Source of the DNA: an uncultured Paracoccaceae bacterium
GTDB lineage: Bacteria > Pseudomonadota > Alphaproteobacteria > Rhodobacterales > Rhodobacteraceae
DNA: 64,000 nucleotides
Reading direction: 5' to 3'
NCBI GenBank assembly: GCA_938005545.1
Contig: CALKXV010000065.1
Location: 1 to 64,000 of the forward strand
This document shows positions 44,211 to 54,291 of this stretch, piece by piece; within the stretch, counting starts at the first letter, position 1; each line of letters starts with the position of its first letter. The translations under genes were made by a program, and so were the position numbers. Below the pieces are notes generated by a model that was given only the letters and a program-made list of their open reading frames with translations, ran no database searches and was not told the origin of the DNA.

Positions 44211-44293
44211 TTGTTTACAACGTTACCCGCGCGCTTGTCTATTTGTTTTCAAAATTGTACCGCGATGACATGCACTTATTGAGTTCTTTTCAA
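44211..44293. promoter_or_regulatory. Repeated boxes between the ScfR-like gene and livJ
   Basis: TTGTTTACAA (44211-44220), TTGTTTTCAA (44243-44252) and TTCTTTTCAA (44284-44293) are three copies of one decamer, the first two 32 bp apart (three turns). They resemble the short T-rich/A-rich boxes reported for the RamB/PrpR regulator family. They fit binding of the divergent XRE regulator. The segment is also AT-rich, as expected for a promoter. Confidence 0.5.
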
Positions 44294-44386
44294 AAAATGG
44301 GCGATATTAAGGCAGCCTTGTAAAAAGGGCCGGCCGGGTTGGGGAGGACTTTTCAGCACGGTCGACTTTCAATTGGGAGGACTTCA

Positions 44387-45757
44387 ATGTCTAAGAAAAA
44401 TCTTACACGCCGCGGTGTACTGAAAACCGGTGCCGCCGGTGTTGGTGCTGCCGGTCTGGCAACGCCGACGCTGTTCACGGGTGCTGTTTGGGCCGATGGC
44501 CACACAGGCTTCACCAACGCTCCAGAAGGCGACACCGTCACGCTGGGCTTCAACGTACCACAATCCGGCCCCTACGCTGATGAGGGTGCAGACGAATTGC
44601 GCGCCTATGAGCTGGCAGTCGAGCATCTGAACGGTGGCGGCGACGGCGGTATGATCCCGACGTTCTCGTCCAAGACACTTGAAGGCAACGGTATTCTTGG
44701 CAAGAAGGTCGAATACGTCACAGGCGACACGCAAACCAAGTCTGACGCTGCACGTGCATCCGCCAAGTCGATGATCGAAAAAGACGGCGCAATCATGATC
44801 ACGGGCGGTTCGTCTTCGGGCGTTGCGGTTGCTGTTCAGGCGCTGTGTCAGGAAGCTGGCGTGATCTTCATGGCTGGCCTCACACACTCGAACGACACAA
44901 CGGGTAAAGACCGCAAAGCCAACGGCTTCCGCCACTTCTTTAACTCCTACATGTCTGGTGCTGCTTTAGCTCCGGTGCTTGCCAACGCATACGGCAAGGA
45001 TCGTAAGGCCTATCACCTGACTGCGGACTACAACTGGGGTTACACCACAGAAGAAGCCGTTGTTCAGGCCACCGAAGCCATGGGCTGGGAGACTGTGAAC
45101 GCGGTCAAGACACCTCTGACACAGACCGATTTCTCGTCCTATGTGGCTCCGGTTCTTCAGACGGATGCCGATATTCTGGTTCTGAACCACTACGGTGGTA
45201 ACATGATCAACTCGCTGACGTCGGCTGTTCAGTTCGGCCTGCGCGACAAGGTTGCCAACGGCAAGAACTTCGAAATCGTTGTGCCACTTTACTCGCGCCT
45301 GATGGCACGTGGTGCCGGTGCGAACGTTAAGGGCATCTTTGGGTCAACAAACTGGCACTGGTCCCTGACCGACGCGGGTTCGAAAGCCTTCGTTCAGTCC
45401 TTCGGCACCAAGTACGGCTTCCCGCCAAGCCAGGCTGCGCACACAACTTATGTGCAGACCCTGCTTTATGCGGATGCTGTGAACCGCGCTGGTTCGTTCA
45501 ACCCATGTGCGGTTGCAGAAGCGCTCGAAGACTTTGAATTCGACGGACTTGGCAACGGCAAGACGTTGTATCGTGGCGCTGATCACCAGTGCTTCAAGGA
45601 CGTGCTGGTTGTGAAGGGTAAAGAAAACCCAACATCCGAGTTCGACCTTCTTGAAGTCGTCGAAGTCACACCGGTTGATCAGGTAACTTACGATCCGGAT
45701 CACCCACAGATGGGCGGTGCAGAAGCAACTTTGGGTTCCTGCAACGTAGGCGCCTAA
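44387..45757 (+). CDS. ABC transporter binding protein, HAAT class, Tat-exported
   Basis: 456 residues. The N-terminus MSKKNLTRRGVLKTGAAGVGAAGLATP is a twin-arginine signal, so the protein is probably exported folded. The mature part is a Leu/Ile/Val- or amide-type receptor: TVTLGFNVPQSGPYADEG, GDTQTKSDAARASAKSMIEKDG, GGSSSGVAVAVQ. It is longer than LivJ (about 370). The ATG at 44387 follows GGGAGGACTTCA. It heads the liv-acs operon. The ligand may be an amino acid, urea, amide or small acid; context with acs suggests something converted to acetate, which is inference. Confidence 0.9.
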   Translation: MSKKNLTRRGVLKTGAAGVGAAGLATPTLFTGAVWADGHTGFTNAPEGDTVTLGFNVPQSGPYADEGADELRAYELAVEHLNGGGDGGMIPTFSSKTLEGNGILGKKVEYVTGDTQTKSDAARASAKSMIEKDGAIMITGGSSSGVAVAVQALCQEAGVIFMAGLTHSNDTTGKDRKANGFRHFFNSYMSGAALAPVLANAYGKDRKAYHLTADYNWGYTTEEAVVQATEAMGWETVNAVKTPLTQTDFSSYVAPVLQTDADILVLNHYGGNMINSLTSAVQFGLRDKVANGKNFEIVVPLYSRLMARGAGANVKGIFGSTNWHWSLTDAGSKAFVQSFGTKYGFPPSQAAHTTYVQTLLYADAVNRAGSFNPCAVAEALEDFEFDGLGNGKTLYRGADHQCFKDVLVVKGKENPTSEFDLLEVVEVTPVDQVTYDPDHPQMGGAEATLGSCNVGA

Positions 45758-45764
45758 GTCTTTC

Positions 45765-45794
45765 GGACGGGTGGGGGTCTGCCCCTGCCCGTCC
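45765..45794 (+). terminator. Intercistronic hairpin after the binding-protein gene
   Basis: GGACGGG (45765-45771) pairs with CCCGTCC (45788-45794), extended inside by a GGGG/CCCC helix with a small mismatch. It sits between the binding-protein stop and livH, without a T-run, and probably gives differential expression. Confidence 0.65.
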
Positions 45795-45845
45795 ACATCC
45801 GGCCCGCGCGGCTGACCAACTCACATAACCTCGAGGTGGGGATTC

Positions 45846-46871
45846 ATGGAAGTTATCGTCCTTCAAGTTTTGAACGGGCTCGACAAGGGCAGTGCATATG
45901 CGCTGATTGCCCTTGGATTGACGCTGATTTTCGGAACGCTTGGCGTGGTGAACTTTGCACATGGCGCATTGTTCATGATCGGAGCATTCTGCGCTGTCAC
46001 CTTGAACAGAATACTGAGCCTCAGCCACGAGGTGATCGACCCGGACAAGACCGATTTCCTTGGAAACCCCTTGGCCGTTAATGTGCCTTACGTCTATGAC
46101 TGGTTTGGCGAGGCGGCGGGACAAGGGATCATCAACTGGTCTGTCCCCTTGGCGCTTTTGTTTTCAATCCCGATCATGATTATTGTCGGCATCGCGATGG
46201 AACGCGGGTTGATCAAGCATTTCTACAAACGCCCCCACGCGGATCAGATCCTTGTCACCTTCGGCCTTGCGATCGTCCTGGCCGAGATCATAAAGTATTA
46301 CTACGGTGCCAACCCTATCCCGACACCAGCGCCCCCCGCCTTTAGCGGATCGTTCGACTTCGGTGCGTTGATCGGGCTTGAAAATATCATCTATCCTTAC
46401 TGGCGGATCATCTATTTCAGTTTCGCGATGATCATCATCGCCGCGGTCTTTGCTTTCTTGCAGTTCACGACCTTCGGCATGGTGGTGCGCGCAGGCATGG
46501 TCGACCGCGAAACGGTTGGCATGTTGGGCATCAACATCGACAAGCGTTTCACCATAATGTTCGCGATTGCGGCCTGCGTCGCCGGGTTGGCGGGCGTTAT
46601 GTACGCGCCGATCAATTCGCCCGATTACAATATGGGGATGCACTTTCTGGTGTTGTCTTTCGTGGTTGTCGTTGTGGGTGGAATGGGATCGCTGCCGGGC
46701 GCGGTTCTGGCGGGCTTTTTGCTGGGTATCCTTGAAAGCTTTGCATCGCTTGGCGTCGTTATCGATCTTCTGCCGGGCATCAACCAAATCATCATCTATC
46801 TGGTCGCCATCGTCGTTCTATTGACCCGCCCCCGCGGCCTGATGGGCCGTAAAGGCGTGATGGAGGAATAA
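45846..46871 (+). CDS. livH: Branched-chain-type ABC permease (LivH family)
   Basis: 341 residues with about eight helices. It starts with [39 protein letters not shown], the LivH signature, and has the coupling segment [41 protein letters not shown]. It is longer than E. coli LivH by a loop around residues 60-85. ATG 45846 follows GGTGGGG, and the gene ends 2 bases before livM. It forms the channel with LivM. Confidence 0.93.
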   Translation: MEVIVLQVLNGLDKGSAYALIALGLTLIFGTLGVVNFAHGALFMIGAFCAVTLNRILSLSHEVIDPDKTDFLGNPLAVNVPYVYDWFGEAAGQGIINWSVPLALLFSIPIMIIVGIAMERGLIKHFYKRPHADQILVTFGLAIVLAEIIKYYYGANPIPTPAPPAFSGSFDFGALIGLENIIYPYWRIIYFSFAMIIIAAVFAFLQFTTFGMVVRAGMVDRETVGMLGINIDKRFTIMFAIAACVAGLAGVMYAPINSPDYNMGMHFLVLSFVVVVVGGMGSLPGAVLAGFLLGILESFASLGVVIDLLPGINQIIIYLVAIVVLLTRPRGLMGRKGVMEE

Positions 46872-46873
46872 AC

Positions 46874-48070
46874 ATGCTTGGTCTCAACGCAAAAGATGCG
46901 GGCCTTTTCCTGCTGGTCACAATCATGGTGATCCTTGCCCCCTTGATCCTGAACCCGTTCCCCGAAGGCTCGGAACTGGCGCAGTTCAATGCGGGCTATC
47001 CTGACCTGATGCAGCGGTTCGTGATCTTTGGCATCTTTGCCATCGGGTTCAACATCCTCTTCGGTCTGACGGGCTATCTGTCCTTTGGTCACGCAGCCTT
47101 TCTGGGCGTCGGGTCCTATGCCGCAATCTGGATGATGAAGCTTCTGACGCTGAACGTGATCCCTGCAATCATCATGGCGGTGATCTTTGCCGGTCTCTTC
47201 GCGCTGCTTGTCGGGTTCGTGTCGCTTCGCCGATCGGGCATCTACTTTTCGATCCTGACACTGGCCTTCGCACAGATGTCCTATGCGCTGGCGTATTCGG
47301 TGCTGACACCGCTCACCGGTGGCGAAACAGGATTGCAGATCAAGTCGACAGACAGCCCTTTGTTGTCGAACCTCGCCAATGGTGAAATCGGGCGCGCCAA
47401 TCTCTTTGGCCTCGAAATGGGGTCAAGCTTTGAGTGGGGCGTTGGCAACTGGTTGTTCACGTTCAATGCGGGGTACTACATCGCGGGTATCGTAATGCTG
47501 ATGGCTTTTTACATGTCGATCCGCATCTTCCGCTCGCCCTTTGGGATGATGCTGCGGGCCGTGAAATCGAACCAGCAACGGATGAATTACACCGGCCTGA
47601 ACTCAAAGCCCTATACGCTTGCGGCCTTTGTAATCTCGGGCATGTATGCCGGATTGGCGGGCGGCCTTTTGGTTGCAATGGACACGCAAGTTGGACCGGA
47701 ACGCATGTTCTGGACCGCCTCGGGTGAAGTTGTCTTGATGTCAATCCTTGGCGGCGTTGGCACGCTGATCGGGCCCGTTCTGGGCGCAGGCATGATCAAA
47801 TACATGGAAAACATCATTTCCAAGATCAACGACAACATCCTGCACCAGTGGTTCGCATTTCTACCGGATGGGATGGAGGACTTTGTCGTCTTCCTTATTC
47901 ACCCCTTCATCGGCAAGGGCTGGCACCTGACCTTGGGCCTTGTGTTCATGGCAGTTGTGATCTTCCTGCCGGGCGGATTGGTCGAAGGCGGTCAGCGCAT
48001 CGGTCGCTTGTTCCGCCGTAAAAAGCGCGACGGTGCCGTCGGCGATGCTGCAAAAACACCTGCGGAATAG
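46874..48070 (+). CDS. livM: Branched-chain-type ABC permease (LivM family)
   Basis: 398 residues, multi-helix membrane protein. The region [29 protein letters not shown] and the motif [40 protein letters not shown] are typical of LivM. A stretch of about 60 residues between helices ([22 protein letters not shown]...) is longer than usual. GGAGGAATAA is its ribosome site at the end of livH. Second half of the heterodimeric permease. Confidence 0.93.
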   Translation: MLGLNAKDAGLFLLVTIMVILAPLILNPFPEGSELAQFNAGYPDLMQRFVIFGIFAIGFNILFGLTGYLSFGHAAFLGVGSYAAIWMMKLLTLNVIPAIIMAVIFAGLFALLVGFVSLRRSGIYFSILTLAFAQMSYALAYSVLTPLTGGETGLQIKSTDSPLLSNLANGEIGRANLFGLEMGSSFEWGVGNWLFTFNAGYYIAGIVMLMAFYMSIRIFRSPFGMMLRAVKSNQQRMNYTGLNSKPYTLAAFVISGMYAGLAGGLLVAMDTQVGPERMFWTASGEVVLMSILGGVGTLIGPVLGAGMIKYMENIISKINDNILHQWFAFLPDGMEDFVVFLIHPFIGKGWHLTLGLVFMAVVIFLPGGLVEGGQRIGRLFRRKKRDGAVGDAAKTPAE

Positions 48071-48080
48071 GAGCAAAACA

Positions 48081-48839
48081 ATGGGTATCCTTGAAGTCAA
48101 AGGTGTGGGCAAACGGTTCGGCGGGCTTGCGGCCTTGTCAGACGTCACGCTCTCGGTCGAAGAAAATTCGGTCCATGCCATCATCGGGCCAAACGGTGCG
48201 GGTAAATCAACTCTGCTGAATTGCCTCGTCGGAAAGCTGATCCCGGATACAGGCTCTGTCATGTTCGACGGTCAATCCGTTCTGGGCCGGAAACCTCATG
48301 AGATCAATCAGATGGGCATATCCCGCGTGTTTCAAACGCCCGAGATATTCGGCGACCTGACGGTTCTGGAAAACATCATGATCCCTTGTTTCGCCAAACG
48401 TGATGGCGCGTTTCGGATGCATGCGTTCGAACAGTTCAGTCATGAAAAGGAACTGATCGAAAAATCCGAACACATCCTTGAAGACGTCAACATGGCCGAC
48501 AAGAAGGACATGCACGCAGCGTCCATGTCGCGCGGTGACAAACGGCGTCTGGAAATGGCGATGTGTCTTGTACAGGACCCAAAGCTTTTGTTGCTGGACG
48601 AACCAACCGCAGGCATGGCGCGCGCTGACACAAACAACACCATCGATCTGCTGAAAGAGATCAATGAAAAACGCAAGATCACCATGGCGATCATCGAACA
48701 CGACATGCATGTGGTGTTTAGTCTGGCCCAGCGGATCACCGTTTTGGCCCAAGGCACACCCTTGGTCGAAGACACGCCGGACAACATCAAAGGCAACGCA
48801 AAGGTCCAAGAGGCCTATCTGGGCGAAAGCCAAAACTAG
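48081..48839 (+). CDS. livG: Branched-chain-type ABC ATPase (LivG family)
   Basis: 252 residues. Walker A GPNGAGKST, Walker B LLLDEPTAGMARADT and the H-loop IEHDMHVVFSLAQRI are present. The signature loop reads MSRGDKRRLEMAM instead of the common LSGGQ/LSYGEQR; position two of the motif (Arg for Gly/Tyr) is unusual but such forms occur in the LivG group. ATG 48081 with GGAGCAAAA upstream; the earlier frame overlaps livM. Confidence 0.92.
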   Translation: MGILEVKGVGKRFGGLAALSDVTLSVEENSVHAIIGPNGAGKSTLLNCLVGKLIPDTGSVMFDGQSVLGRKPHEINQMGISRVFQTPEIFGDLTVLENIMIPCFAKRDGAFRMHAFEQFSHEKELIEKSEHILEDVNMADKKDMHAASMSRGDKRRLEMAMCLVQDPKLLLLDEPTAGMARADTNNTIDLLKEINEKRKITMAIIEHDMHVVFSLAQRITVLAQGTPLVEDTPDNIKGNAKVQEAYLGESQN

Positions 48840-48911
48840 GACGGCAAATTCTGCCACAGACTTTGGCGCAAGACATGTCTCATGTCCCGCGATCCCGAAG
48901 GGAGAAACAAG

Positions 48912-49667
48912 ATGCTCGACGACCAACCGTTCGACAAACGCAAGAACAACGCGGCCACAGCGCCCGCCTTCCTAAGTGTGTGGAACATCGAAAGCTATTA
49001 CGGCGAAAGCTATATCGTGCAGGACGTCAGCTTCAACGTTCACGAAGGCGAAATTCTGGCTCTGCTCGGTCGGAACGGCGCTGGCAAAACCTCGACGTTG
49101 CGCACCATTGCCCGGATGGACGATCCCGAGTTGAAGCACGGTGAAATTTGGCTTGACCACAAGCCCCTGCATTCGATGAAAAGCTATGAGGCCGCGCAAA
49201 GCGGCATCGCTTTGGTGCCCGAAGACCGCCGGATCATCCAAGGCCTGACGGTGGAAGAAAACCTGAAGCTGGCCCAGATCGCGCCGCCAATTGGCTGGTC
49301 ATTGGAACGCGTTTACGAATTGTTCCCACGCTTGAAAGAACGCCGCAGCCAAGATGGCTCGACCCTGTCGGGTGGTGAACAACAGATGCTTGCAATCGCT
49401 CGTGCCTTGGCGCGCGACATCAAAGTGTTGCTGTTGGACGAACCCTACGAAGGTCTTGCACCGGTTATCGTTCAGGAAATCGCCAAAACGCTGAACATCA
49501 TCCGCGACCAGGGCATCACCACGATCATCGTGGAACAAAACGCGGTAGCGGCTCTGAAACTTGCGGACCGCGCCGTCATTCTGGACACCGGCCAGGTCGT
49601 CTATGACGACAGCGCCCAGAAAGTTCTGGATGACGAAGCCTTGCGCGCAAAATACCTCGCCATTTAG
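48912..49667 (+). CDS. livF: Branched-chain-type ABC ATPase (LivF family)
   Basis: 251 residues. It has Walker A GRNGAGKTST, signature TLSGGEQQMLAIARAL, Walker B LLLDEPYEGLAP and the VEQNAVAALKLADRAVIL switch. An extra N-terminal tail of about 25 polar residues (LDDQPFDKRKNNAATAP) precedes the ABC core. ATG 48912 follows AGGGAGAA. The second ATPase of the transporter; acs begins 35 bases later and is probably co-transcribed. Confidence 0.92.
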   Translation: MLDDQPFDKRKNNAATAPAFLSVWNIESYYGESYIVQDVSFNVHEGEILALLGRNGAGKTSTLRTIARMDDPELKHGEIWLDHKPLHSMKSYEAAQSGIALVPEDRRIIQGLTVEENLKLAQIAPPIGWSLERVYELFPRLKERRSQDGSTLSGGEQQMLAIARALARDIKVLLLDEPYEGLAPVIVQEIAKTLNIIRDQGITTIIVEQNAVAALKLADRAVILDTGQVVYDDSAQKVLDDEALRAKYLAI

Positions 49668-49702
49668 GCGGCGGACGAAAATAAAAAACGGAGGGACGTA
49701 CC

Positions 49703-51661
49703 ATGCTGGACCAGCGTGACGGAATGTATTGGCCGGACGCCGATATGACAAAGGCGGCTCACGCCGACAAGGCGACTTATGAGGCGATGTACCAAGCCTC
49801 GGTCACCGACCCCGACGCGTTTTGGGGCGAGCATGGCAAACGGGTCGACTGGATCAAACCTTTTACCAAGGTAAAGAACACCTCCTTTGCGCCCGGCAAT
49901 GTGGATATCCGCTGGTTCGAAGACGGCACCCTGAACGTGTCAGCAAATTGCATCGACCGGCATCTGGCGACGCGCGGCGATCAGACGGCCATCATCTGGG
50001 AACCCGACAGCCCGGCTGAAGCGGCTAAACACATCACCTACAAAGAACTCCACGCGCAAGTTTCGAAGTTCGCCAACGTCTTGAAAACCCTCGGTGTCGG
50101 CAAGGGTGACCGCGTTGTGCTGTACATGCCGATGATACCGGAAGCGGCCTATGCAATGCTGGCCTCTGCCCGTATCGGTGCGATCCATTCCATTGTTTTT
50201 GCAGGATTTTCACCCGAAGCCTTGGCCGCACGCGTCGATGGGTCCGAAGCAAAGGTCGTCATCACTGCGGATGAAGCCCCGCGCGGCGGGCGTAACACGG
50301 CACTGAAGGTGAATGCCGACAAGGCCTTCGAAAAGATCAAAAGCAACACCCAAATGCTGGTCGTCAAACGCACCGGCGGAGATGTGGCGATGCAAGCGGG
50401 CCGGGATCATTGGCTTCACGAAGTTGCGGCCAACGTGCCCGCCGAATGCCCCCCCGAAGAGATGGGCGCGGAAGACCCGCTGTTCATCCTTTATACGTCG
50501 GGATCTACCGGCATGCCCAAGGGTGTGGTTCATTCAACAGGCGGCTATATCGTCTATGCCTCGATGACGCACCAATACACGTTCGATTACCACGACGGCG
50601 ACATCTTCTGGTGCACCGCGGATGTGGGTTGGGTCACCGGCCACAGCTATATCGTCTATGGACCGCTCGCGAATGGCGCGACCACTCTCATGTTCGAAGG
50701 CGTTCCGACCTACCCGGATGCAGGCCGGTTCTGGGCCGTTTGTGAAAAACACAAAGTAAACCAGTTCTACACCGCCCCAACAGCCATCCGTGCATTGATG
50801 GGCAAAGGCGATGATTTCGTTGCGGGTTATGATCTGTCTGACCTGAAAGTCCTGGGCACCGTTGGCGAGCCAATCAATCCCGAAGCCTGGAACTGGTACA
50901 ACGATATCGTTGGTAAGGGGAATGTGCCCATCGTCGACACCTGGTGGCAGACAGAAACCGGCGGGCATTTGCTAACGCCATTGCCCGGTGCAACAGCGAC
51001 AAAGCCCGGATCGTGCACCCTGCCCTTCTTTGGCATCCAACCGGTTATCCTGGAGCCTCAGACCGGCGAGGAAATCACCACGACCGAGGCCGAAGGCGTG
51101 CTTTGCATCAAAGACAGCTGGCCTGCGCAAATGCGCACGGTTTGGGGCGATCACGAACGCTTCGAAAAGACTTATTTCGCCGATTATAAGAACTATTATT
51201 TCACAGGCGACGGAAGCCGCCGCGACGGTGACGGGTATTACTGGATCACCGGTCGCGTGGACGATGTGATCAACGTTTCGGGTCACCGGATGGGTACGGC
51301 GGAAGTTGAAAGCGCCTTGGTCGCTCATGAGAAAGTCGCCGAGGCCGCTGTGGTGGGATACCCCCATGACATCAAAGGTCAGGGGATTTACGCCTATGTG
51401 ACATTGATGGGCGGCGAAGAGCCAACGGAAGAGCTGCGTAAAGAGCTTGAGACCTGGGTGCGCACGGAAATCGGGCCAATTGCCAAACCTGACCTGATCC
51501 AATGGGCACCGGGCCTGCCGAAGACGCGATCGGGTAAGATCATGCGGCGGATTCTGCGAAAGATTGCGGAAGATGATTTCGGTTCACTTGGCGATACTTC
51601 GACACTGGCGGAACCCGAAGTCGTGGATGATCTGATCGAAAACCGGATGAACCGCAGTTAA
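49703..51661 (+). CDS. acs: Acetyl-CoA synthetase
   Basis: Converts acetate, ATP and CoA to acetyl-CoA through acetyl-AMP. 652 residues, the standard length. Core motifs: [19 protein letters not shown] (phosphate loop), [33 protein letters not shown] and the C-terminal [14 protein letters not shown] with Lys612, the residue controlled by acetylation in other Acs enzymes. ATG 49703 follows CGGAGGGACG. Its place as the last gene after livJHMGF is unusual: in E. coli acs goes with the actP symporter. Confidence 0.95.
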   Translation: MLDQRDGMYWPDADMTKAAHADKATYEAMYQASVTDPDAFWGEHGKRVDWIKPFTKVKNTSFAPGNVDIRWFEDGTLNVSANCIDRHLATRGDQTAIIWEPDSPAEAAKHITYKELHAQVSKFANVLKTLGVGKGDRVVLYMPMIPEAAYAMLASARIGAIHSIVFAGFSPEALAARVDGSEAKVVITADEAPRGGRNTALKVNADKAFEKIKSNTQMLVVKRTGGDVAMQAGRDHWLHEVAANVPAECPPEEMGAEDPLFILYTSGSTGMPKGVVHSTGGYIVYASMTHQYTFDYHDGDIFWCTADVGWVTGHSYIVYGPLANGATTLMFEGVPTYPDAGRFWAVCEKHKVNQFYTAPTAIRALMGKGDDFVAGYDLSDLKVLGTVGEPINPEAWNWYNDIVGKGNVPIVDTWWQTETGGHLLTPLPGATATKPGSCTLPFFGIQPVILEPQTGEEITTTEAEGVLCIKDSWPAQMRTVWGDHERFEKTYFADYKNYYFTGDGSRRDGDGYYWITGRVDDVINVSGHRMGTAEVESALVAHEKVAEAAVVGYPHDIKGQGIYAYVTLMGGEEPTEELRKELETWVRTEIGPIAKPDLIQWAPGLPKTRSGKIMRRILRKIAEDDFGSLGDTSTLAEPEVVDDLIENRMNRS

Positions 51662-51671
51662 ATCTGCCTTG

Positions 51672-51704
51672 GCGTCGCTGCGGGTCTTGCGCCCGCAGCG
51701 ACGC
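51672..51704. terminator. Bidirectional terminator hairpin after acs
   Basis: A perfect 13-bp GC-rich stem (51672-51684 with 51692-51704) with loop TCTTGCG lies between convergent acs and the YcjF-like gene. It is 10 bases after the acs stop and 7 bases from the other stop, so it can end both transcripts. Confidence 0.8.
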
Positions 51705-51710
51705 AATCTC

Positions 51711-52715
51711 TCAAGCCTCTTTGTCGAACAGCCCCGTTAAGGCCCGACCCACAAGCGTTGTAACCCTTGGTTTTGGCGCATTGATAAACGGCATCGGGCG
51801 ACACACTTCCATTGCTGCAATGCCCACCCGTGCTGTTAGCGCGCCGTTTACAATACCTTCACCAAACCGACGCGACAGCTTGCCCAGAAGGTGGCCACCC
51901 CCGACCGAACCGATCAGATCGTCCCCAACGGCGACTGCGCCAGTTGCCACCAAATGCGCCGCGACAGCGCGCGTTAGACGCCAGGCACCAAGTGTGCCTG
52001 AGCGGCCACCATAAACGTCTGCGATCCGTCGGATCATGCGCAGATTGGTTGTCAAAGCCACAAGAATATCCGCAAACGCCAAGGGGATCAGCGCTGTGAC
52101 CGTTGCAACCTGGCGTGCGGCCGCTTCGACTTCGCGCATTGCGGCTTGGTCAAGCGGAACCAAAAGCGCGTCTTCGGCCTGCGCTAGTCCGGTTTCCGCA
52201 TCGAAAATATCATTTGTTTGTTCGCTCAGACGTTTGCGACCCCAAGCGGTGTCGGTGCGACCTGTGTAAAACCCTATTAGTCGACGGACGAAGGCGCGCG
52301 CGCCTTCGACATCATTGTTTGTCAGTACGCCAGCTGCTTCGTTTTGCAGCTTTTCCACACGATTTAGCCGGATCAACGCGCTGAGTTCGCGGATTGAAAT
52401 CGCCGTGCAGATCAATGCGAACCCGGCCAAAAGCGCCACAGCCGCCCAACCAACCACAGAATTGCGTGCGATCAGGCCCGTGATGGCATCCCAAGCCGCA
52501 AGCGAGATGAAAAATGCCAACGTTGCCACCAGGAACCGCCAGAACCACCTGCCCAACATCGTCTGAGGGCGCGCTGCAAACGCAGTAGCGACCTGCATGG
52601 CTTGCCCGGTTGGCGCATCGTCCGAGACGATCATCGGCGCTTCTGCCGGGTTTTGCTTGGCCGCGTCTTCATCTAGTTCTATCAGAACCGGGCTTTGATC
52701 GTCGGATGAACTCAT
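51711..52715 (-). CDS. YcjF/TIGR01620-family membrane protein
   Basis: 334 residues. After a polar N-terminus of about 65 residues come two helices (FLVATLAFFISLAAWDAITGLI and AAVALLAGFALICTAISI), then the DUF697 C-terminal domain (IPLAFADILVALTTNLRMIRRIADVYGGRSG, GGHLLGKLSRRFGEGIVNGALTARVGIAAMEVCRPMPF). It overlaps the ycjX-type gene upstream in ATGA fashion, the usual pairing. The pair is linked to envelope stress in enterobacteria; the role here is unknown. Confidence 0.88.
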   Translation of the reverse strand: MSSSDDQSPVLIELDEDAAKQNPAEAPMIVSDDAPTGQAMQVATAFAARPQTMLGRWFWRFLVATLAFFISLAAWDAITGLIARNSVVGWAAVALLAGFALICTAISIRELSALIRLNRVEKLQNEAAGVLTNNDVEGARAFVRRLIGFYTGRTDTAWGRKRLSEQTNDIFDAETGLAQAEDALLVPLDQAAMREVEAAARQVATVTALIPLAFADILVALTTNLRMIRRIADVYGGRSGTLGAWRLTRAVAAHLVATGAVAVGDDLIGSVGGGHLLGKLSRRFGEGIVNGALTARVGIAAMEVCRPMPFINAPKPRVTTLVGRALTGLFDKEA

Positions 52716-54127
52716 GACAGACGGTCTCCGAATAAGAACTCGGCGGCGCGGTCCAGCCGGATGTGGGGCGGCCCCTCGCCGGGTTTAAGGTCAAGGGCTT
52801 GTGGTGCAAAACTCATGAATTGATAGTCGGCCTCAAGCCAGTTTTCCTGCCCGTCTTGCCCGGGCCTTAGCAGTCGGTTTGGGTTTTCTGGCAGTCGTCC
52901 GGGGTAAAGCGCGGCGGCTTTTCCAGTGCCGGCCAAAAGGCCCCGGACAACATCAAGCGAACGACCGTTTTGGGTAACCTGATCTTCTGTTGTTGCACGG
53001 AATGCGGCCATCGAAATGGCAGAGGTCTTGGCACCTGCAAATTCGGCCCGTGTGATGGCGTCGCTCAGAAAGGCTTCGGCAATCGCGGTCAGTTGAGGGT
53101 GCTGAACTTGGTGCAAATGATCCGCCTTCGTTGCGGCAAAAAGTACCTTTTCCACACGTTTTCCAAGGAAAATCTGGCTGAGGAACGCGTTCCGTCCGGG
53201 ACGAAATGCACCAAGGATATCCGCCATCGCGCCGCGCATATCTTCGACGGCTTTTGGCCCAGCATGGATCGCGCCAAGAAGATCGACAAGCACCACTTGG
53301 CGGTCAATACGGGCGAAATGGGTGCGAAAAAACGGTTTCACGACTTTGCGTTTATACGCCTCGAAACGGCGTTCGAATTCCCGCCCCATGGACCCGCGTG
53401 CGTAAGTTTGGGCGGGCAAAGGCGCAAATGTCAGGACGGGCGAGCCTGCAAGATCACCTGGCAACAAGAAACGCCCCGGCGAGCAGTCAGAAAAGCCCGC
53501 TTTTCGCATGGCCTGTAGAGCCTCGGCGAAAGTCTGCGAAAGTGCCTTGGCAACGGCTTCGTCCAACTTCGTTGTGGGATCGACCTCACTCAGTTTGGCA
53601 AGAAACGACGCGGCCCCGGATCGGTCATTGAACCGCGCCAGAGTTTCCGCCGACCAGGTTGCAAAATTTTTATCAAGCAGCCCAAGGTCCAGCAGCCATT
53701 CGCCGGGGTAATCCACGATATCCAGATGAACCGTTCGCGGGCCAGTTAGTCCAGATAAAAGACCAGACGGGTTGACCCGAAAAGATAGGCGCAACTCACT
53801 GATACCAATGGTGCTTTCCGGCCAATACGGGGTGTCGGATGTCAATGCTGACAGATGCGCCTCGTAATCAAACCGCGGCACTGTATCATCGGGCTGTGGC
53901 TGCAACCAAACGGCTTGGATGCGCCCTTCGGCGGCAGCACGCAAAGCGGGCATGCGGTTTCGGTTCAAAAGATTGGCAACCAAAGACGTGATAAACACGG
54001 TCTTTCCCGCGCGACTGAGGCCAGTGACGCCCAATCGGACCACCGGCTCAAAAAACGCCTCACTAACCGTATTGACGGTGCTTTCAACGCTGCGCGTCAG
54101 CCCATCTGCAATCGTGCCGATAATCAC
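52712..54127 (-). CDS. ycjX: YcjX-family P-loop protein
   Basis: 471 residues. The P-loop is GLSRAGKTVFITSLVANLL (about residues 34-52). Later family blocks are VHLDIVDYPGEWLLDLGLL with the switch-like DYPGEW, PLPAQTYARGSMGREFERRFEAYKRKVVKPF and RQVVLVDLLGAIHAGPKAVEDM. YcjX proteins are predicted GTPases that work with YcjF. Transcribed first in the two-gene operon, divergent from hisB. Confidence 0.9.
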   Translation of the reverse strand: MIIGTIADGLTRSVESTVNTVSEAFFEPVVRLGVTGLSRAGKTVFITSLVANLLNRNRMPALRAAAEGRIQAVWLQPQPDDTVPRFDYEAHLSALTSDTPYWPESTIGISELRLSFRVNPSGLLSGLTGPRTVHLDIVDYPGEWLLDLGLLDKNFATWSAETLARFNDRSGAASFLAKLSEVDPTTKLDEAVAKALSQTFAEALQAMRKAGFSDCSPGRFLLPGDLAGSPVLTFAPLPAQTYARGSMGREFERRFEAYKRKVVKPFFRTHFARIDRQVVLVDLLGAIHAGPKAVEDMRGAMADILGAFRPGRNAFLSQIFLGKRVEKVLFAATKADHLHQVQHPQLTAIAEAFLSDAITRAEFAGAKTSAISMAAFRATTEDQVTQNGRSLDVVRGLLAGTGKAAALYPGRLPENPNRLLRPGQDGQENWLEADYQFMSFAPQALDLKPGEGPPHIRLDRAAEFLFGDRLS

Positions 54128-54291
54128 CGCTCGTCCTCGTCTTTCCCCAGCCTACATAGGGTTTGTGCGATGTGATCGCCAGCAGAAGCAGATAATGCGC
54201 ATTTTTTGCAACGATTTGCCCATAGACCCCATGGCCCCTTCCCGCGTGAGCGCGCCCCGTCTATAAGCGCGACGTTCGAAGGAGTTTCACA

